Positions 1-10,460 of a stretch of 26,090 nucleotides of DNA are shown piece by piece. The stretch's first letter is position 1, and each line of letters opens with the position of its first letter. The DNA lies in contig CAICTM010001603.1 of NCBI GenBank assembly GCA_903772945.1, positions 1 to 26,090 of the forward strand, written 5' to 3'. This DNA is from Seminavis robusta (taxonomy: Eukaryota; Bacillariophyta; Bacillariophyceae; Naviculales; Naviculaceae). Below the pieces are notes generated by a model. It was not told the DNA's origin, searched no databases, and saw only the letters and a list, made by a program, of their open reading frames with translations. A program made the position numbers and the translations under genes.

Positions 1-929
1 CACGGGCGAATGATGGAAGAAAGGAGGTAACAACAGTGGAAGAGCAGCAGAGTGAGATGCAGAGGTTACCCTATTCACTGGCAGGAGATCGATTTTATGA
101 AGAAAACTGAAGAGCACCGACTGCCAACTGCAGTCAACTCCTTCCGTTGCGACCGATCGATCCTCATCTATTTCGTGCGGCTCCACGGTTTGGCCATACT
201 TAACCCGACAACAGTAGCTCTTACTTAGTACGATTCTTACGAGACTGCGCATCCTTGTGTATGGAGTTGATATCAAAAGTAGTCACACAAGAAAGGCTGG
301 TTGCAATCTAACGCATTCAGTCAATGGGAATCGCGTTCTAGTACATGTGTGTCTGTACGTACCCTCCTCCATACTCATTCTGCTTTGAAAAGCTTCTCTA
401 CACTCCTTAGGTAGCGGTTTAGGCTTGTATGTGGTTTCTTCCACTAATGTAGGTATTCCAATAGGATGCTGTTGATGTTTTGTGCCATGGAGCTCCTCTC
501 GAATTGGCATTTTGTCACCAACATCTCTTGCTCGGAGCCTCTTGCGCGCCATCTGAGATGGTTTTTTGGTTCCATTTGTGACCTCGCACCTCCCTGATTG
601 GAAAGTAATTTCCACGATTGTAAACTGTTTAAATGTCAGAAATCACGAGAGTGGGGTTATATAGTATTCAGAGATAGATATATAAGATTAAAAATCGATT
701 TTTCTAGTTAGAGCCTTGATCCGTGCGACACATTTGGAAAGTTGGCTGGCTTGTCTTGTTCTCTTGCAAATTACAAAAAATGAGAAATGGGCGCCAACCG
801 TTACCGATTGCGTATCCCGGGTTCCAAATTGGAGCTCTATGTAGCCGATCGGCAGCAGAAATCTCGTGGAACGAGGAGCACCGTGCCTATTCTGGTCACA
901 TTTTCTTGCTAACTGTAGGCTAGATCTAG
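1..929. other. Gene-free stretch, no feature recognised
   Basis: I see no recognisable protein here. The longest open frame (minus strand, 283-615, about 110 codons) begins at a GTG rather than an ATG. It is rich in Lys, Arg, Thr and Pro and matches no family I know. It lies downstream of the transposase stop at 930-932 and could be the 3' flank of that element, but no terminal inverted repeat was found to fix the element's edge. Confidence 0.4.
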
Positions 930-3900
930 CTAAACGGACATGTCATCTAACCCAGAGGGGTCGCGAAGCCATAGAAGGAACTCCTCTACCCACTCAGACC
1001 TGGCTTGACTTTAAAATACATACAGCTTGGCTTTGCACCGATGTCTGGGACCACAACCAGTGGGGAGGCAATGGCATTCACATCCGCAAGGAAGAATCGC
1101 CGTTTTAGGACCTCACCCGTTTTCTTATCGACCTTTGCATCCTTATGGAGTGGTACAAACAGGTTTGACAGCATCACTTCCCTCTCTTCTGTCACCCAGT
1201 GTGCATTTTCTATCACTGCATAGGTCCCGTTTTCCAGTTGGATACCCCCGAATTTGGTTCTACGGGCATCAGGAACGTCATCAATCCCTTCCAGTGTCAA
1301 AAGCACTGGAAATGACCTGGCAGCTTCCCTATACCCACCATCCTCCTCATTCTCCCCAGTCAAACAAGGCCCAGTCCTCTCCACTTTGCGCCTCCTCTGA
1401 ACTTGGGATGACCATAGAATATTTGGCCGTTCCGTTTGTGCTGAGTGTAAATTGGGATGCTGTATAGTCATCCATGTCCTAAACAAATCTTCCATTTCCT
1501 CCTGCAGGTCCAAAAGGAACTCAAGCAGCTCATCACCCACATTGACGGTCGACCTCTTCCACATCGCCCTTCTTTATATTCCTCTTCTTCCTCCTTGCGG
1601 GCCGCTATCTTCAACTCAATGCAATGAATCGGCCTGGTCCACATAAGTACACCTCCATCATGGCCTCCACCCGTCACAAGGTTCTTCCTGGTTGGCTACA
1701 CTTTGGGTTCCTGGGTTGGTAGTCCTTCCTGTGGATTGGTACCGCTTTCCAGTGTGGAGGTTGAGGATTCGGAACCATCGTCGTCGCCTTCGGGAGGCAG
1801 TGGATCAAACCTCCCATAGTAATCACACAATCTCCGACCATTAATCTCGGCCATGGCCCACTCAACCAGTAGGAACTCTATCAGTCTGGTTGCCGTTGAA
1901 GTTGAATGTCAACAGGTTCTTTTGGGTGAGCTTGGCTGCAACTTTGGTTACTTTGTGGCCACTTTCGTTGCTTCCGGTGTCATGTTCTTGGGGACACCAT
2001 ACAAAAGGATATCCCTTGCCATGTGAATTATTGCGTGGAACTTGAATACTTTCAACCCCATACCCTCCGTTCGTCTGCAGATCTTGGCAAAGAGGTACAT
2101 AATGAACCGATTCTTGCGCTCCAACCTCTTAACATCGGCAACCCTCATCTTTGGTTCGCAAAGGAAAGCTTCCCATTCTAGAAGCGACTCCACCAGCAAC
2201 AACCAGTCTTTGACATACGCTTCTCCTGGAAATGCTTGTCTTGCTCAACATTTCACGCCTTGGGTGGATCTCAAAACAACAGCAATCAGTAACAAAACGC
2301 CTCGGTACTCATTGGCCATGAGCTCTTCTTCTGCTTGATTCCATGGGTGAATTTGCAATTGGGAAGGTCTCGTTCAGAGTTTGACGGAACAGGGCACCAT
2401 ATTCCTGTGCCAAAGCATCAATATCCTTAGCCAACTGTGAGTTGGGCCGATTTGGGCAAAGAAACACTCTTCACATACAAGAAGATACCCAGATGGATGG
2501 CATGGAGCATCTCGGAGGGCATGCACCATGAATTCCTGTATCATATTTCGGATCGAATCGGACCTTTACCAGGCGTTGTCAATGTACTGCTGCGGGATGG
2601 CTTTCAAACCTTCCAAGTCCTTTTGTCGATGAGGTCCATGATCATTAGATGGTCTTGGCTTCATGTTTCGCATTTGGGTCGTCAGTTTCTTCATTGGGAC
2701 AGAACACAATATCGACACAGGTGCTCACATTGTTCCCCCGGCTCCTGTACTTTCCACAAAGCAGTTCTGCCTCATCGGTGTAGCCCTCACCATTGCAGTC
2801 AGAACACCAGCGTCTTGTTTCGGTAGAGCTTTCCTCGGTAAGGAAGGTCCATACCATCCCATTCGTCTCCAAGGGGATGTAGTTGCTCAGATGGTTTCAA
2901 TTTGGGCATGGAAGTCTTGCGCTTTTGTAACTTTATTGGAGGTTCTCCTTCCCTACCCACAAACATACTTCCAAATCCTCAAGTGCTTGGTCATGACGAG
3001 AATCCCCAAACATCTTCTTTCCTCTGGATTACCTTCCGAATAGTTAACCACAAAGCCAACAATCGCCCAGCTTGATCCTTCTTCCGATAGTCAAGGGTGA
3101 AACAGGATAATGACATCTTCAAAGCGGTGATTGAAAGGTTGTCAAACTGGCCCGTAACTGCCCCATCAATGTAGAACTGGCCCCAATGCCTATCTCATTC
3201 TGTGGGTCATCCACGTATTCATTATAGGCTTCGGTATGCCTCGCCCGTGTTCAACTCACCCACATAGGTCGCTTTTCAGGTGGTGGAGCCATCGGATCAT
3301 CATTGAAAAAGCAGAAATCCTCATCTGTGAGGCGTGGATCGGTAAGCAATTGCTCCACACAATTCCGAGCACTGAAGCAAATGACTTTATCCGGGCATTG
3401 CAATGAGGAAGGACTATCTCCTTTTCAAAAGGTAACTTGTCGTCATGTTGTACCTTTCCTTAAGAATTCGGAGCAGTTTTTTCCTGCTGAGGTAGTCTGG
3501 ATTCTTTCCCAGCTTTTCGTTGTCCATTGCGACCCAGTTTCCTCCAAAGCCAAGCAAGTACATCATCATAGGTATCCAGAGGTGTCCTTTTCCTACGGAG
3601 GATATCCATTAGTTTGACCCCTCGCTTCTCCGAATCGGTTAGCTCGGGTAATTTCTTGCCTTGACACAGTAGGCTCTGAATGCGTTTATGTGCTTTCGTC
3701 TGGGGGGCCGGTATCATCCAAGTCCTCTTGTTTGTCACCTTGCAATGTGGCAACTGACCCTTCCAAACTGAGCTCACTGTCCTCACCTCATTGGTAGGCT
3801 CACTATCCGATTCCGCGTTGAAACGATCAATTGTTGGTAGGGAAATCACCATCCTCATCTTGCTCCCCATTTCCTTCCCATCGGCACCCTTTTTGTTTCC

Positions 3901-4268
3901 GATTCGAGGATTTGCTGCAGAGGTTTCGATGGTCTGGTCTTCTTTGGAACCCCACTACCTTGGAGTGAGGCCCTGGCATGGGCATCCTCGTCCTGCAATC
4001 CTTTGTGGAATGGCTGCCCTGGAATCTTGTCTCTTGCTGCCTTTTTGGTGCTTTTGCGGGCAACCGGTGTCAGTGAGACCAAGCTGATCAGCTCTGGCCC
4101 TTGATCTTTCTGTTCTAGCACCTATAGGATTGAAGCAAGGTCCAAACCAAGGCTTTCTGCATCAGTTGGTGCAGCGCTTGTTCTGTTGCATTGAGATTGC
4201 TGATATCCCACAGATTTGAATTTTTTATTGCAGTAAGGGCACTCAAACTCCTTCTTTGATGATGCCAT
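930..4268 (-). pseudogene. Decayed DNA-transposon protein, provisionally Plavaka/KDZ-like
   Basis: A long transposon protein can be followed on the minus strand from ATG 4268 to TAG 930-932, but only by changing frame many times. It starts MASSKKEFECPYCNKKF, a Cys-x2-Cys zinc-finger half (4268-4200). A Lys-rich linker follows, then TDSEKRGVKLMDILRRKR (about 3650-3590). After that come an acidic stretch with TDPRLTDEDFCFFNDDP (about 3350-3290), YIDGAVTGQFDNLSITALKM (about 3170-3110), CPNEETDDPNAKHEAKT (about 2690-2645), and KVFKFHAIIHMARDILLYGV (about 2040-1985). The C-terminal part (1564-930) is one long open frame with a single frameshift near 1000, ending EEFLLWLRDPSGLDDMSV. I know this order of blocks from repetitive hypothetical proteins of diatoms. 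The Plavaka/KDZ (CACTA-superfamily) name is an inference. At least six frame breaks make it non-functional. Confidence 0.65.
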
Positions 4269-4663
4269 GGCTGCAAGCTAGCTAGCCAACTAGCTGCTAC
4301 TAGTACTGCTAGGCGCACTGGGGTGATTTGGATTCTGTGTGCTGGGGAACCGCCCGCTTACCAATCGGGATATAGTTTATGGTACCAAAGAGAGGGTTTG
4401 CCTTCCCGAAAAGACGGTCCAAAAAGTGGATCCCAAATCGTGAAGCAGGCAGTCTTGCCGGGCGGGCCTTCGTTGCATGCCATGTGGAACACACAATCCC
4501 GATTCCAATCACTGCACGCATTCTTGGAAGAAATTACGTCACGGATCGGGATCGTGCTGGTTGGCGTTTGGTACCTGCACGCATGTCGATTCTAGCACTA
4601 CCTAAAAATGCGCTTCTTAGATGTACTTCTGTTGCAATGCCCATTGTGTGGGTGATCACGTAC
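4269..4663. other. Junction between transposase remnant and truncated F5/8 gene
   Basis: No gene is seen in this interval. Bases 4268-4310 are rich in CTAGCTAG. The expected continuation of the fourth F5/8 domain (the R-[FY]-[IV]-R block seen in the other three) cannot be found in any minus-strand frame. It is either the 5' flank of the transposon remnant or rearranged 3' sequence of the F5/8 gene. Confidence 0.4.
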
Positions 4664-5214
4664 TGCTGCCGGTTCAAAGCTGTAATAGTTTCCAGCTGAA
4701 GTTTCAACTGGACCTTCACCATCAGTCTTCTTCACTGTGTGAAAGTTCTTTCCATCCATTGAAATTGAAATTCGCAGCTTGCAGTACTTTCGCCCAGCCG
4801 CTGTGAAGCAAGAAAACAGCAAAATGATCAGAAGGAATTCCTGAGCTCCCTGTACCAAAGGTGCACTACTGACTATAGCTTACTGCAATAATAAAACCAG
4901 ACCCTGACAGCTACAGAGGCAGAACAACCAAAACCAAAAAAATGAGATGACATCTGGGAGCTAGACACAAACAACATTGGCAGGCAGCAATTAACAAACC
5001 TTCAAGCATGGCAGGTCGTCCAAGGTCGACAGTGAGATAGGGAAGGTCACTCTCTTGTGGGAAGTTTGTAGCGCATGTGTTTGTTGGTGTTGTGGGAGTG
5101 CGGTCAATCCACGCGTGTTCGGCCCATTTGTCACAGCTGTTGAGACCATCAATGACTCTCTGTGGAAGGATCCCTGTTGGCCATTGCACATTGGAGGACA
5201 GCTCCACATTGGCC
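4664..5214 (-). other. F5/8 type C domain 4, truncated (exons 12-13)
   Basis: Shows QRVIDGLNSCDKWAEHAW, DLPYLTVDLGRPAMLE, RKYCKLRISISMDGKNF and GPVETSAG, and stops at FEPAA. It lacks the WWNDV-like segment that domain 2 has between exons, and the final RYVRH strand. Either undetected small exons lie in the 199-nt intron 12 and downstream, or that sequence was lost. Confidence 0.65.
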
Positions 5215-6004
5215 CAGTCCAACGGAAGTTCCTTGACATACCTGCCATTCATCTTTTTCTCTGTAAAGTGATTATCATTTGCTACTGACGCATCAGAGCC
5301 ACCCAACCCATGCCTTACAAACATTGCATCCATGGGTTCAAACTGAATGGTGTAACCCAAGGCTGTCTCTGAAAACCCATAGCCTTGTCCTGTTGAGTAG
5401 ACTGCATCGTTGCGTTTGCGGCAACAGCGGCAGTTGTCGTGAGTTAGCAAGCCATAAAAAGGCAATCCATGGGTCCATGCAACCTAGTGTCGTCACTTAC
5501 CCTTCTGCCAAGTGGACCCATCAGTCGAGAGTTCCACCCACTGCGGTTCAACCGTATCGTGAACGCCAATGAGCACTACATGAGAGAAGTCGTTGGCACC
5601 GCACTCAGTCGAGGGTCACCTCCCTTACCTGATTGCAGTAAGCTCGACCATCTGTTCTCCGGGGGAGCTAAACCATTAGAAATCGGCACAGCTTGATCCA
5701 ATTCCGTATCTGGTACAGTACCACACTTACCGTGATAATAGTGAAACAAAGTCACACCTACAGAAAAAGAGGAGTTCTTGAGTCGGAGAGACCACGGAAG
5801 AAGATGCCCCAACAGATTGAATCACGTACTATCAAGAATAGCCAAGTGAGGCAGTTCCACGGTGACCCATGCTGGATTGGTGCACGACACCGATGCCGCT
5901 CCTACAGATTTCTTGTATGCAAATTGTGAGATATCCCCATCAAAAAGGCCACCAGTGTGCTGTAAACTCCAAGTCTTTCCAGCCTCAAGTTGGACTGTCG
6001 ACTG
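5215..6004 (-). other. F5/8 type C domain 3 with two micro-exons (exons 8-12)
   Basis: Shows GGLFDGDISQFAY, PAWVTVELPHLAILDS, TLFHYYH, QWVELSTDGSTWQKG and FVRHGLGGSD. Exons 9 (27 nt) and 10 (39 nt) are very short, but both have canonical splice sites and conserved phase 1. Confidence 0.7.
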
Positions 6005-6819
6005 TGACAAGTCCAGCTCATTTCTGTATTCGCCATAGGCTTTCATCTCAATGCTTTCGGTGCCATGAAGTTGTGAGAAGCGGGGAACACAAATTGTTCA
6101 CAACCAAACAATACCATAATAACTTACAAGTGAACATATTCATTGTCAGTGTTGCGGCCCAAGTAATGGCGCACGTATCGGGCCTGAACATAAAAAACCA
6201 GGTTGGAGCTGAGATGAATTCCAGGCAGTGCATGGACCCCGATGTTAGAGAATCTCGGCACTCACCAAAGCTGGACGAAATTGTACTGTGTTCCCACCGC
6301 TGCTTTCAGATGCCCACCAGCTAGCACCTGTGTTGAGCACTGCAGGAGTGGATTAAGGGTGTCAGATCTACCTCGAGTCAGTTGTAGCCTACAGCGAGCA
6401 TTGGTTTCTCACCAGTTTGCCAGTTCTCGCCATCTATGCTCAATTGCAAGCGCTGGTTGCAATAACGGCGATATGTTTCAGTCGCGTTCCCTACATCGTT
6501 CCACCATTTGAAAAGCGTGATTGCTGAAGAGTTTTAAAAAAAGTGATGGAATGGACAGCGGAGTGAGAAGAGAACAAGAACGTTAACATTCAAAACTCAT
6601 CCCACATCCCACCATGCATTCGCTTACCATCCAACCTTGCAACTTTCCCAATATCGACGGTGATGTAGGGGACATTGTCGGGAGAGCCGCAAGTATCCGT
6701 GTAGTTGGTGCCAATTGTTGGCGCCCCCGCCCAACTATCGCGTTCGGTAATTCCATCAATGAAGCCCCCTGCGTGCTGGGGATTGGCCCACTCGAAGGGG
6801 CCGAGAATGGCTTTGGCAC
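6005..6819 (-). other. F5/8 type C domain 2 (exons 4-8)
   Basis: Shows GGFIDGITERDSWAG, NVPYITVDIGKVARLDG, TLFKWWNDV, RRYCNQRLQLSIDGENW and ARYVRHYLGRN. All five exon joins are in phase. This is the best preserved of the four domains. Confidence 0.75.
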
Positions 6820-7544
6820 TATTCAAATTGAGCAGCTTCAGGTCCTTACCGTATACACGAATTTTTGCCCAGTGGATTCCATTGTTCTTGTCACTTCTGC
6901 CCTTCGCGTACCTAATGAATCTAGTCGCAATGGGAGGAAACCGAACTGTAATCCCAGCGCTTGTCTCGACTGGTCCCCATGTCGGACCAGTGTCATAGAC
7001 TATGAACAAAATTAGGTCAAGCCAAGACGTTAGCTCTGGTCAAGTTAGAATAGTAGACAAAGTACAAGAAGCAACAACAACGTACCAACCGTCCAGTATA
7101 TACCATCCGTGCTGCAGTGACGCGAAAAAGATTTAGTCCGGTATATAAGGGGGTTTAGAGTAGGGAAATTATCTTTTAGTCGTGGCTCTTCCATCACAAA
7201 AGACAACGTACCTTGCGTGTAGTTTGATAGCAGTACCGGCGAGCGTCATCCCAATAACTGTGGAGTTCTAAACCATGGACCATCTTGACTGTACCAAGGT
7301 CGATCTGTACCCATGGTCGGACGATATGCACCTTATTCGCAGCTGTGCAACCAGTGTAGCCAGATTTAATCGTAGTGGTGGTATGATCATAAGCACTCAA
7401 GGGGTGATCGTACGCAGTCACCGCATTATCATTCACCCAGGAGTCGTAATCTCTGGTGAGCCAATATTCTTTAAGATGGATACCTGGCGAAGTTTCCTTG
7501 TTACATGATGTCAAAGCGAGCTTGTCGCTGGCAGCAAGGGGCAC
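6820..7544 (-). other. F5/8 type C domain 1 (exons 2-4)
   Basis: Begins near LALTSCNKETSPG, then RPWVQIDLGTVKMVHGLELH, RRYCYQ, STDGIYWTVVYDTG, GPVETSAG and RFIRYAKGRSD. It contains the 26-nt exon 3. The STDGIYW frame of exon 3 aligns with the same motif in domains 2-4 but is 2 nt out of phase with exon 2. This suggests loss of two bases at the exon 2 donor (AAG|GTACGT). Confidence 0.7.
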
Positions 7545-7673
7545 CTATAGTCCAATCCGGACCAAAACAGCACGGAAGAGAGTTCAAGAATCATCAAGTG
7601 AGACGCTTGCTTCCAGCACACAACGGTTGACTAAAGACTAAAGATCGACACGATAGCTACTCACATCATAGGC

Positions 7674-7676
7674 TTA
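7674..7676 (-). other. In-frame TAA in exon 1 of the F5/8 gene
   Basis: The stop is codon 110, followed in frame by Ala-Tyr-Asp and the strong donor GAT|GTGAGT. Exon 1 (113 codons, phase 0) and exon 2 (phase 0) would join in frame if this codon were read as an amino acid. That is why I treat it as a premature stop and not as the end of a small separate gene. The separate-gene reading (a 109-residue secreted protein) remains possible. Confidence 0.6.
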
Positions 7677-7937
7677 GTAGTCTCCGTACATCTTTTCTTC
7701 GTGAAGCTTTCGGCTCTGATGGCCCGAAGAGCCGCGAAAGGAAACCTTGGGATGCACATCTTCCATGGCTTCCATAAACGCGCCGTCTTCAATCGTTCCT
7801 GTTTCGAGAAAGGACTCTTCCTCGTCCTCGTCGTGATTCTTGTGGATCCAATTGCTCGCTTCGTGCACCAGCGACTTGACTCCTTCCCATGAACCTTCGA
7901 GCGCCTTGCCTCCAACGCCATGTTCACCATCATTTCT

Positions 7938-8003
7938 ACCAGCAGCCATCACAGGATCCGCCAGAAGCATGGCGGTTGCACCAAGCAACCACAAGATCTT
8001 CAT
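7938..8003 (-). other. Signal peptide of the F5/8 protein
   Basis: The first 22 codons give a hydrophobic core (ILWLLGATAMLLA) after one Lys, then a small-residue cleavage context (PVMAAG). This ATG (8003-8001) is preferred over an in-frame codon upstream because it places the signal core at the N-terminus. The upstream extension is Lys/Arg rich and looks like 5' leader. Confidence 0.75.
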
Positions 8004-8966
8004 TGTCACCTCCTTCTTTTGTTTTCGCTTCAGTGGGTTATTTCTCGCTGTCAACAACACACAGTCCTTTGCGTGTCAATCTTCAAACTTTTATGGAACA
8101 GATCTCTTTCCAGGTTGACAAAGAATTGGCAGCCCCAAAATTTGCGTACTAGTACGGTACGGTACGACCAATTTACCTTGGCAGTCTTGCTGCCAGAGCC
8201 CTCAACCCCTTTAATTGTTTTTCCTGCTATGGTGGTCCCTGCAGGTATAAGGGTAGGGTTAGAATAGAAATAAGTCAGCAAAAACTTTTAAAATAAGTAT
8301 CCTAGTAGGATGGTGCTTTTAAACCAGCTAAAGCTATTTACATGCATCCTAGCAGGGGGATCTGCTTCTACCAGGAAAAACTCTAAAGCCAGCGAATGCT
8401 ATATGACTAGTATTCTAGCTAGCTAGGGGTATCTGCTTCTAGCTTGCTATGGAAATCTGTGTCTAGCTAGGGGGAATCTGCTTCTAGCTAGCTAAGTGCA
8501 AGTTAAGCACTAGCTAAGCACTAGAGGTATCTGCTTCTAGCTAGCTAGATAGGGGTATCTGCTTCTACACTGAAACCTTTCTGCCGAGGTTACACAGCTC
8601 CGCTGGCTTAACCCGCAATAACGTGAGGCGTTCGTTGGATACTGGTACTGGTGTACTGTACGTTCGGGCCTTCCATGGGTCATGGGTCACATTGGCCAGG
8701 GTTACGTTCAAGGGATTGTAACCAGGGAGCAGTATTAACAAAACAGATTTTAGTGCCCCCAAAACAGGTACTAGCTAGCTAGACCTACCGGTACTCGAGT
8801 ATTGAGTACGATACTGGAAAAGCTACATGTAGAACTGGTAGATTTACCATCAACAGCTCATGAACCATGAGCTACCGGTAGATACAGTACTGTACGTCGA
8901 GCTACCTGTACCAGGTCCCAGTACACAGTACACGCAGCACGTCCATTGGGGAACCAAGACCTAGTA
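8004..8966. repeat. Gene-free stretch with GGTATCTGCTTCTAGCTAG repeat cluster
   Basis: No gene is seen. At 8355-8576 there are at least five imperfect copies of GGGGTATCTGCTTCTAGCTA at irregular 30-60 nt spacing, separated by CTAGCTAG runs. Bases 8149-8170 hold GTACGGTACGGTACG. Bases 8800-8966 contain AGCTACATGTA and GTACACAGTACACGCAGCACG, which recur near 10681 and 12630 and form part of the roughly 90-bp dispersed repeat family described below. Confidence 0.6.
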
Positions 8967-9379
8967 CTGGACCTCTGTGGAAAGTCGAGTCGTGCTACTT
9001 TTCGTCTCCTAAATCCTTTTGATTGTCTCCTATTTAATGGATTTCGTCTCCTAAAAATAGGAGACGAAACGGATCGTCTCTTAAATCTTTTGTCTCCTCT
9101 TAATTAAAACGTCTCCTATTTTCAATGAATCGTCTCCTATTCTCAACGGATCGTCTCCTAAGTGTACCATGTAAACTGTATGGTATCGTCTCCTAAATCT
9201 TTCGGATCGTCTCCTATTTCGAAACGATCGTCTCCTAATTGGAATGTCTCCTACTGAATCGTCTCCTAAATATAGGAGACGATTGCTTTCGTCTCTTAAA
9301 TCATTTCGATCGTCTCCTATTCCTCGGTGTATCGTCTCCTAAGTATTTTGCCACGAATGACGTTTCCACAGAGGTCCAG
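8967..9379. mobile_element. 413-bp MITE-like element, TA target duplication
   Basis: Perfect 17-bp terminal inverted repeats (CTGGACCTCTGTGGAAA at 8967-8983, its complement at 9363-9379) are flanked by TA on both sides (8965-8966, 9380-9381). Similarity between the ends continues imperfectly for about 10 more bases (CACGA). There is no coding capacity. A paralogous empty site exists in this window: CCCAGTACCGAAG at about 12586-12598 corresponds to CCTAG-TA-[element]-TA-TCGAAG here. TA duplication suggests a Tc1/mariner-type mobilising transposase, which is an inference. Confidence 0.8.
9003..9341. repeat. Array of 16 GTCTCCTA motifs, mostly 21 bp apart
   Basis: GTCTC(C/T)T(A/C) begins at 9004, 9025, 9046, 9076, 9092, 9111, 9132, 9153, 9188, 9209, 9230, 9246, 9261, 9291, 9312 and 9334. 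Seven of the fifteen spacings are exactly 21 bp and one is 22. A typical unit is TCGTCTCCTAAATCTTTCGGA. Two inverted copies make perfect hairpins with 4-nt loops: 12-bp arms at 9042-9053/9058-9069 and 10-bp arms at 9259-9268/9273-9282. The array fills the MITE interior. Confidence 0.9.
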
Positions 9380-9381
9380 TA

Positions 9382-10460
9382 TCGAAGAAGCAAGTCGGTC
9401 AGTGCCCCCAAAACATCGTACTACTCGAGTACTGTAGCTATGCATACATGTAGTACTGGTATACCATGAGCTACGGTACAGGATGACTTTATTTACCGCT
9501 GACAGGTGTCAAAATGTGAGCGTTTTGACAGTTATTTTTCGGTTTTCGGAAATGGGAATCCGGAAGTGGTCATTTCGTGAATCCTGCATTGAAATGAGTA
9601 GTTGGAATAAAGAAAAGATTGAAGCTAATAAAATGAATTTTATCACCATGGCAACAGTGGTGACCAAATGGCTATTAGCTTTACCAATACATTGAGATAG
9701 CTAATGCTTTCAGAGGAGTATCTCCCCAACACACTCACAGACACTCCTCTTCAAAAGCATTAGCTATCTCCAAGGTTTGTCATGGAGCCTCTCTAAAAAA
9801 CAGGCTTGGATTGCATTTTGTTGTCATTTTGCCATGCATTTCTCCATGGGAAAGGTGCTCCTGTCCTCACTCTCAGCACCCAATCTACACTGTAACGTAT
9901 GGTAGAGGAGTGGATGGCTTTGCATGAAGACTGGAGGACCCATCCCAAAGTTTCAAAGAGGATTGTTGGCTTGATGGGGAAAAAAATGCAGATTCAGTCT
10001 TTTGTTTTCAATCGACCACTCAGCACAGTCGTAGAGTAGATGCAGCTTGTTCCTTTTGTAGTAGTAGCAGTAGCAGAGACTTCACGGCCGATGGCCGATC
10101 CATGGAGAAGACTCGACTCGCTCCGTGGATTCAATCATCCCCCAAAAGCTGTAAGCGATCCGGAGAAGTTTTCGATGCTTTCGCTTGTTGTTACACTAGT
10201 AGTAGTCGCTTGTTGTTGCCTTCGCGGTCGAGGCTTCGATCGTCTCTCTGTGGAAGAGGAGGCGCCATGGTCGCTCCGATCGATCGGTCGCTCCGCGGAA
10301 GAAGAAGAAAGAAGACATCAACCAGCCGACGAATCGATGTCGTCGACCAATCCGTAGTACGAAAGAACGGCCGCCGCTGCCGTTAACCAAACGAGAGGAG
10401 CCTGTCATGGTGGTGAGTAGTAGCCTTCATCATTGCCCACCATGGTTTTGGCGAGGCAGC
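9382..10460. other. Gene-free stretch
   Basis: Bases 9401-9415 (AGTGCCCCCAAAACA) repeat 8752-8766 exactly. Open frames at 10040-10386 overlap in two frames, have no recognisable domain and show compositional bias (Ser/Arg), so I do not call a gene. The only clear structure is the hairpin at 9694-9770. Confidence 0.5.
9694..9770. repeat. Long imperfect hairpin
   Basis: Left arm 9694-9719 (GAGATAGCTAATGCTTT then AGAGGAGT) pairs with right arm 9743-9770 (ACTCCTCT then AAAGCATTAGCTATCTC). Only a few unpaired bases lie inside the stem, and the loop is 23 nt. It could be a tiny MITE relic or a hairpin RNA precursor; nothing in the sequence decides. Confidence 0.7.

Larger units (their letters stand above)
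4664..8003 (-). pseudogene. Secreted protein with four F5/8 type C domains, 13 exons, interrupted
   Basis: Exons: 8003-7665, 7544-7212, 7111-7086, 6999-6628, 6523-6413, 6339-6266, 6183-6128, 6053-5830, 5757-5731, 5667-5629, 5575-5501, 5401-5000, 4800-4664. All introns are GT-AG. Phases match at every junction except exon 2/3. The protein starts MKILWLLGATAMLLADPVMA, a signal peptide, followed by an acidic segment (HKNHDEDEEESFLE). Four tandem F5/8 C (discoidin-like, galactose-binding fold) domains then show the hallmarks WVQIDLG/YITVDIG/YLTVDLG, [SL]-x-DG-x-x-[WF], and RFIRY/RYVRH/FVRH. Such domains bind glycans or lipids outside cells; the ligand here is unknown. Defects: TAA at 7676-7674 three codons before the exon 1 donor, a 2-nt phase gap between exons 2 and 3, and loss of the end of domain 4. 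Reading through the exon 13 donor reaches a stop at 4598. The gene is probably decaying, unless the stop and gap are sequence errors. Confidence 0.75.

Noticed and set aside
283..615. Minus-strand open frame of about 110 codons
   Set aside because: GTG start, no domain, no splice context and no relation to neighbours that I can see.
7674..8003. Separate small gene for a 109-residue secreted protein
   Set aside because: The sequence after the TAA continues in frame to a strong donor that joins exon 2 in the same phase. I prefer one interrupted gene, with the separate gene kept as an alternative.
9003..9341. CRISPR-like array of short repeats
   Set aside because: Repeats are only 8-10 bp, the intervals are about 11-13 bp and AT-rich, orientation is mixed, and the array lies inside TIRs in a eukaryotic genome.
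10040..10386. Overlapping plus-strand open frames
   Set aside because: Two frames are open over the same GC-rich stretch and neither gives a protein-like domain; probably chance.
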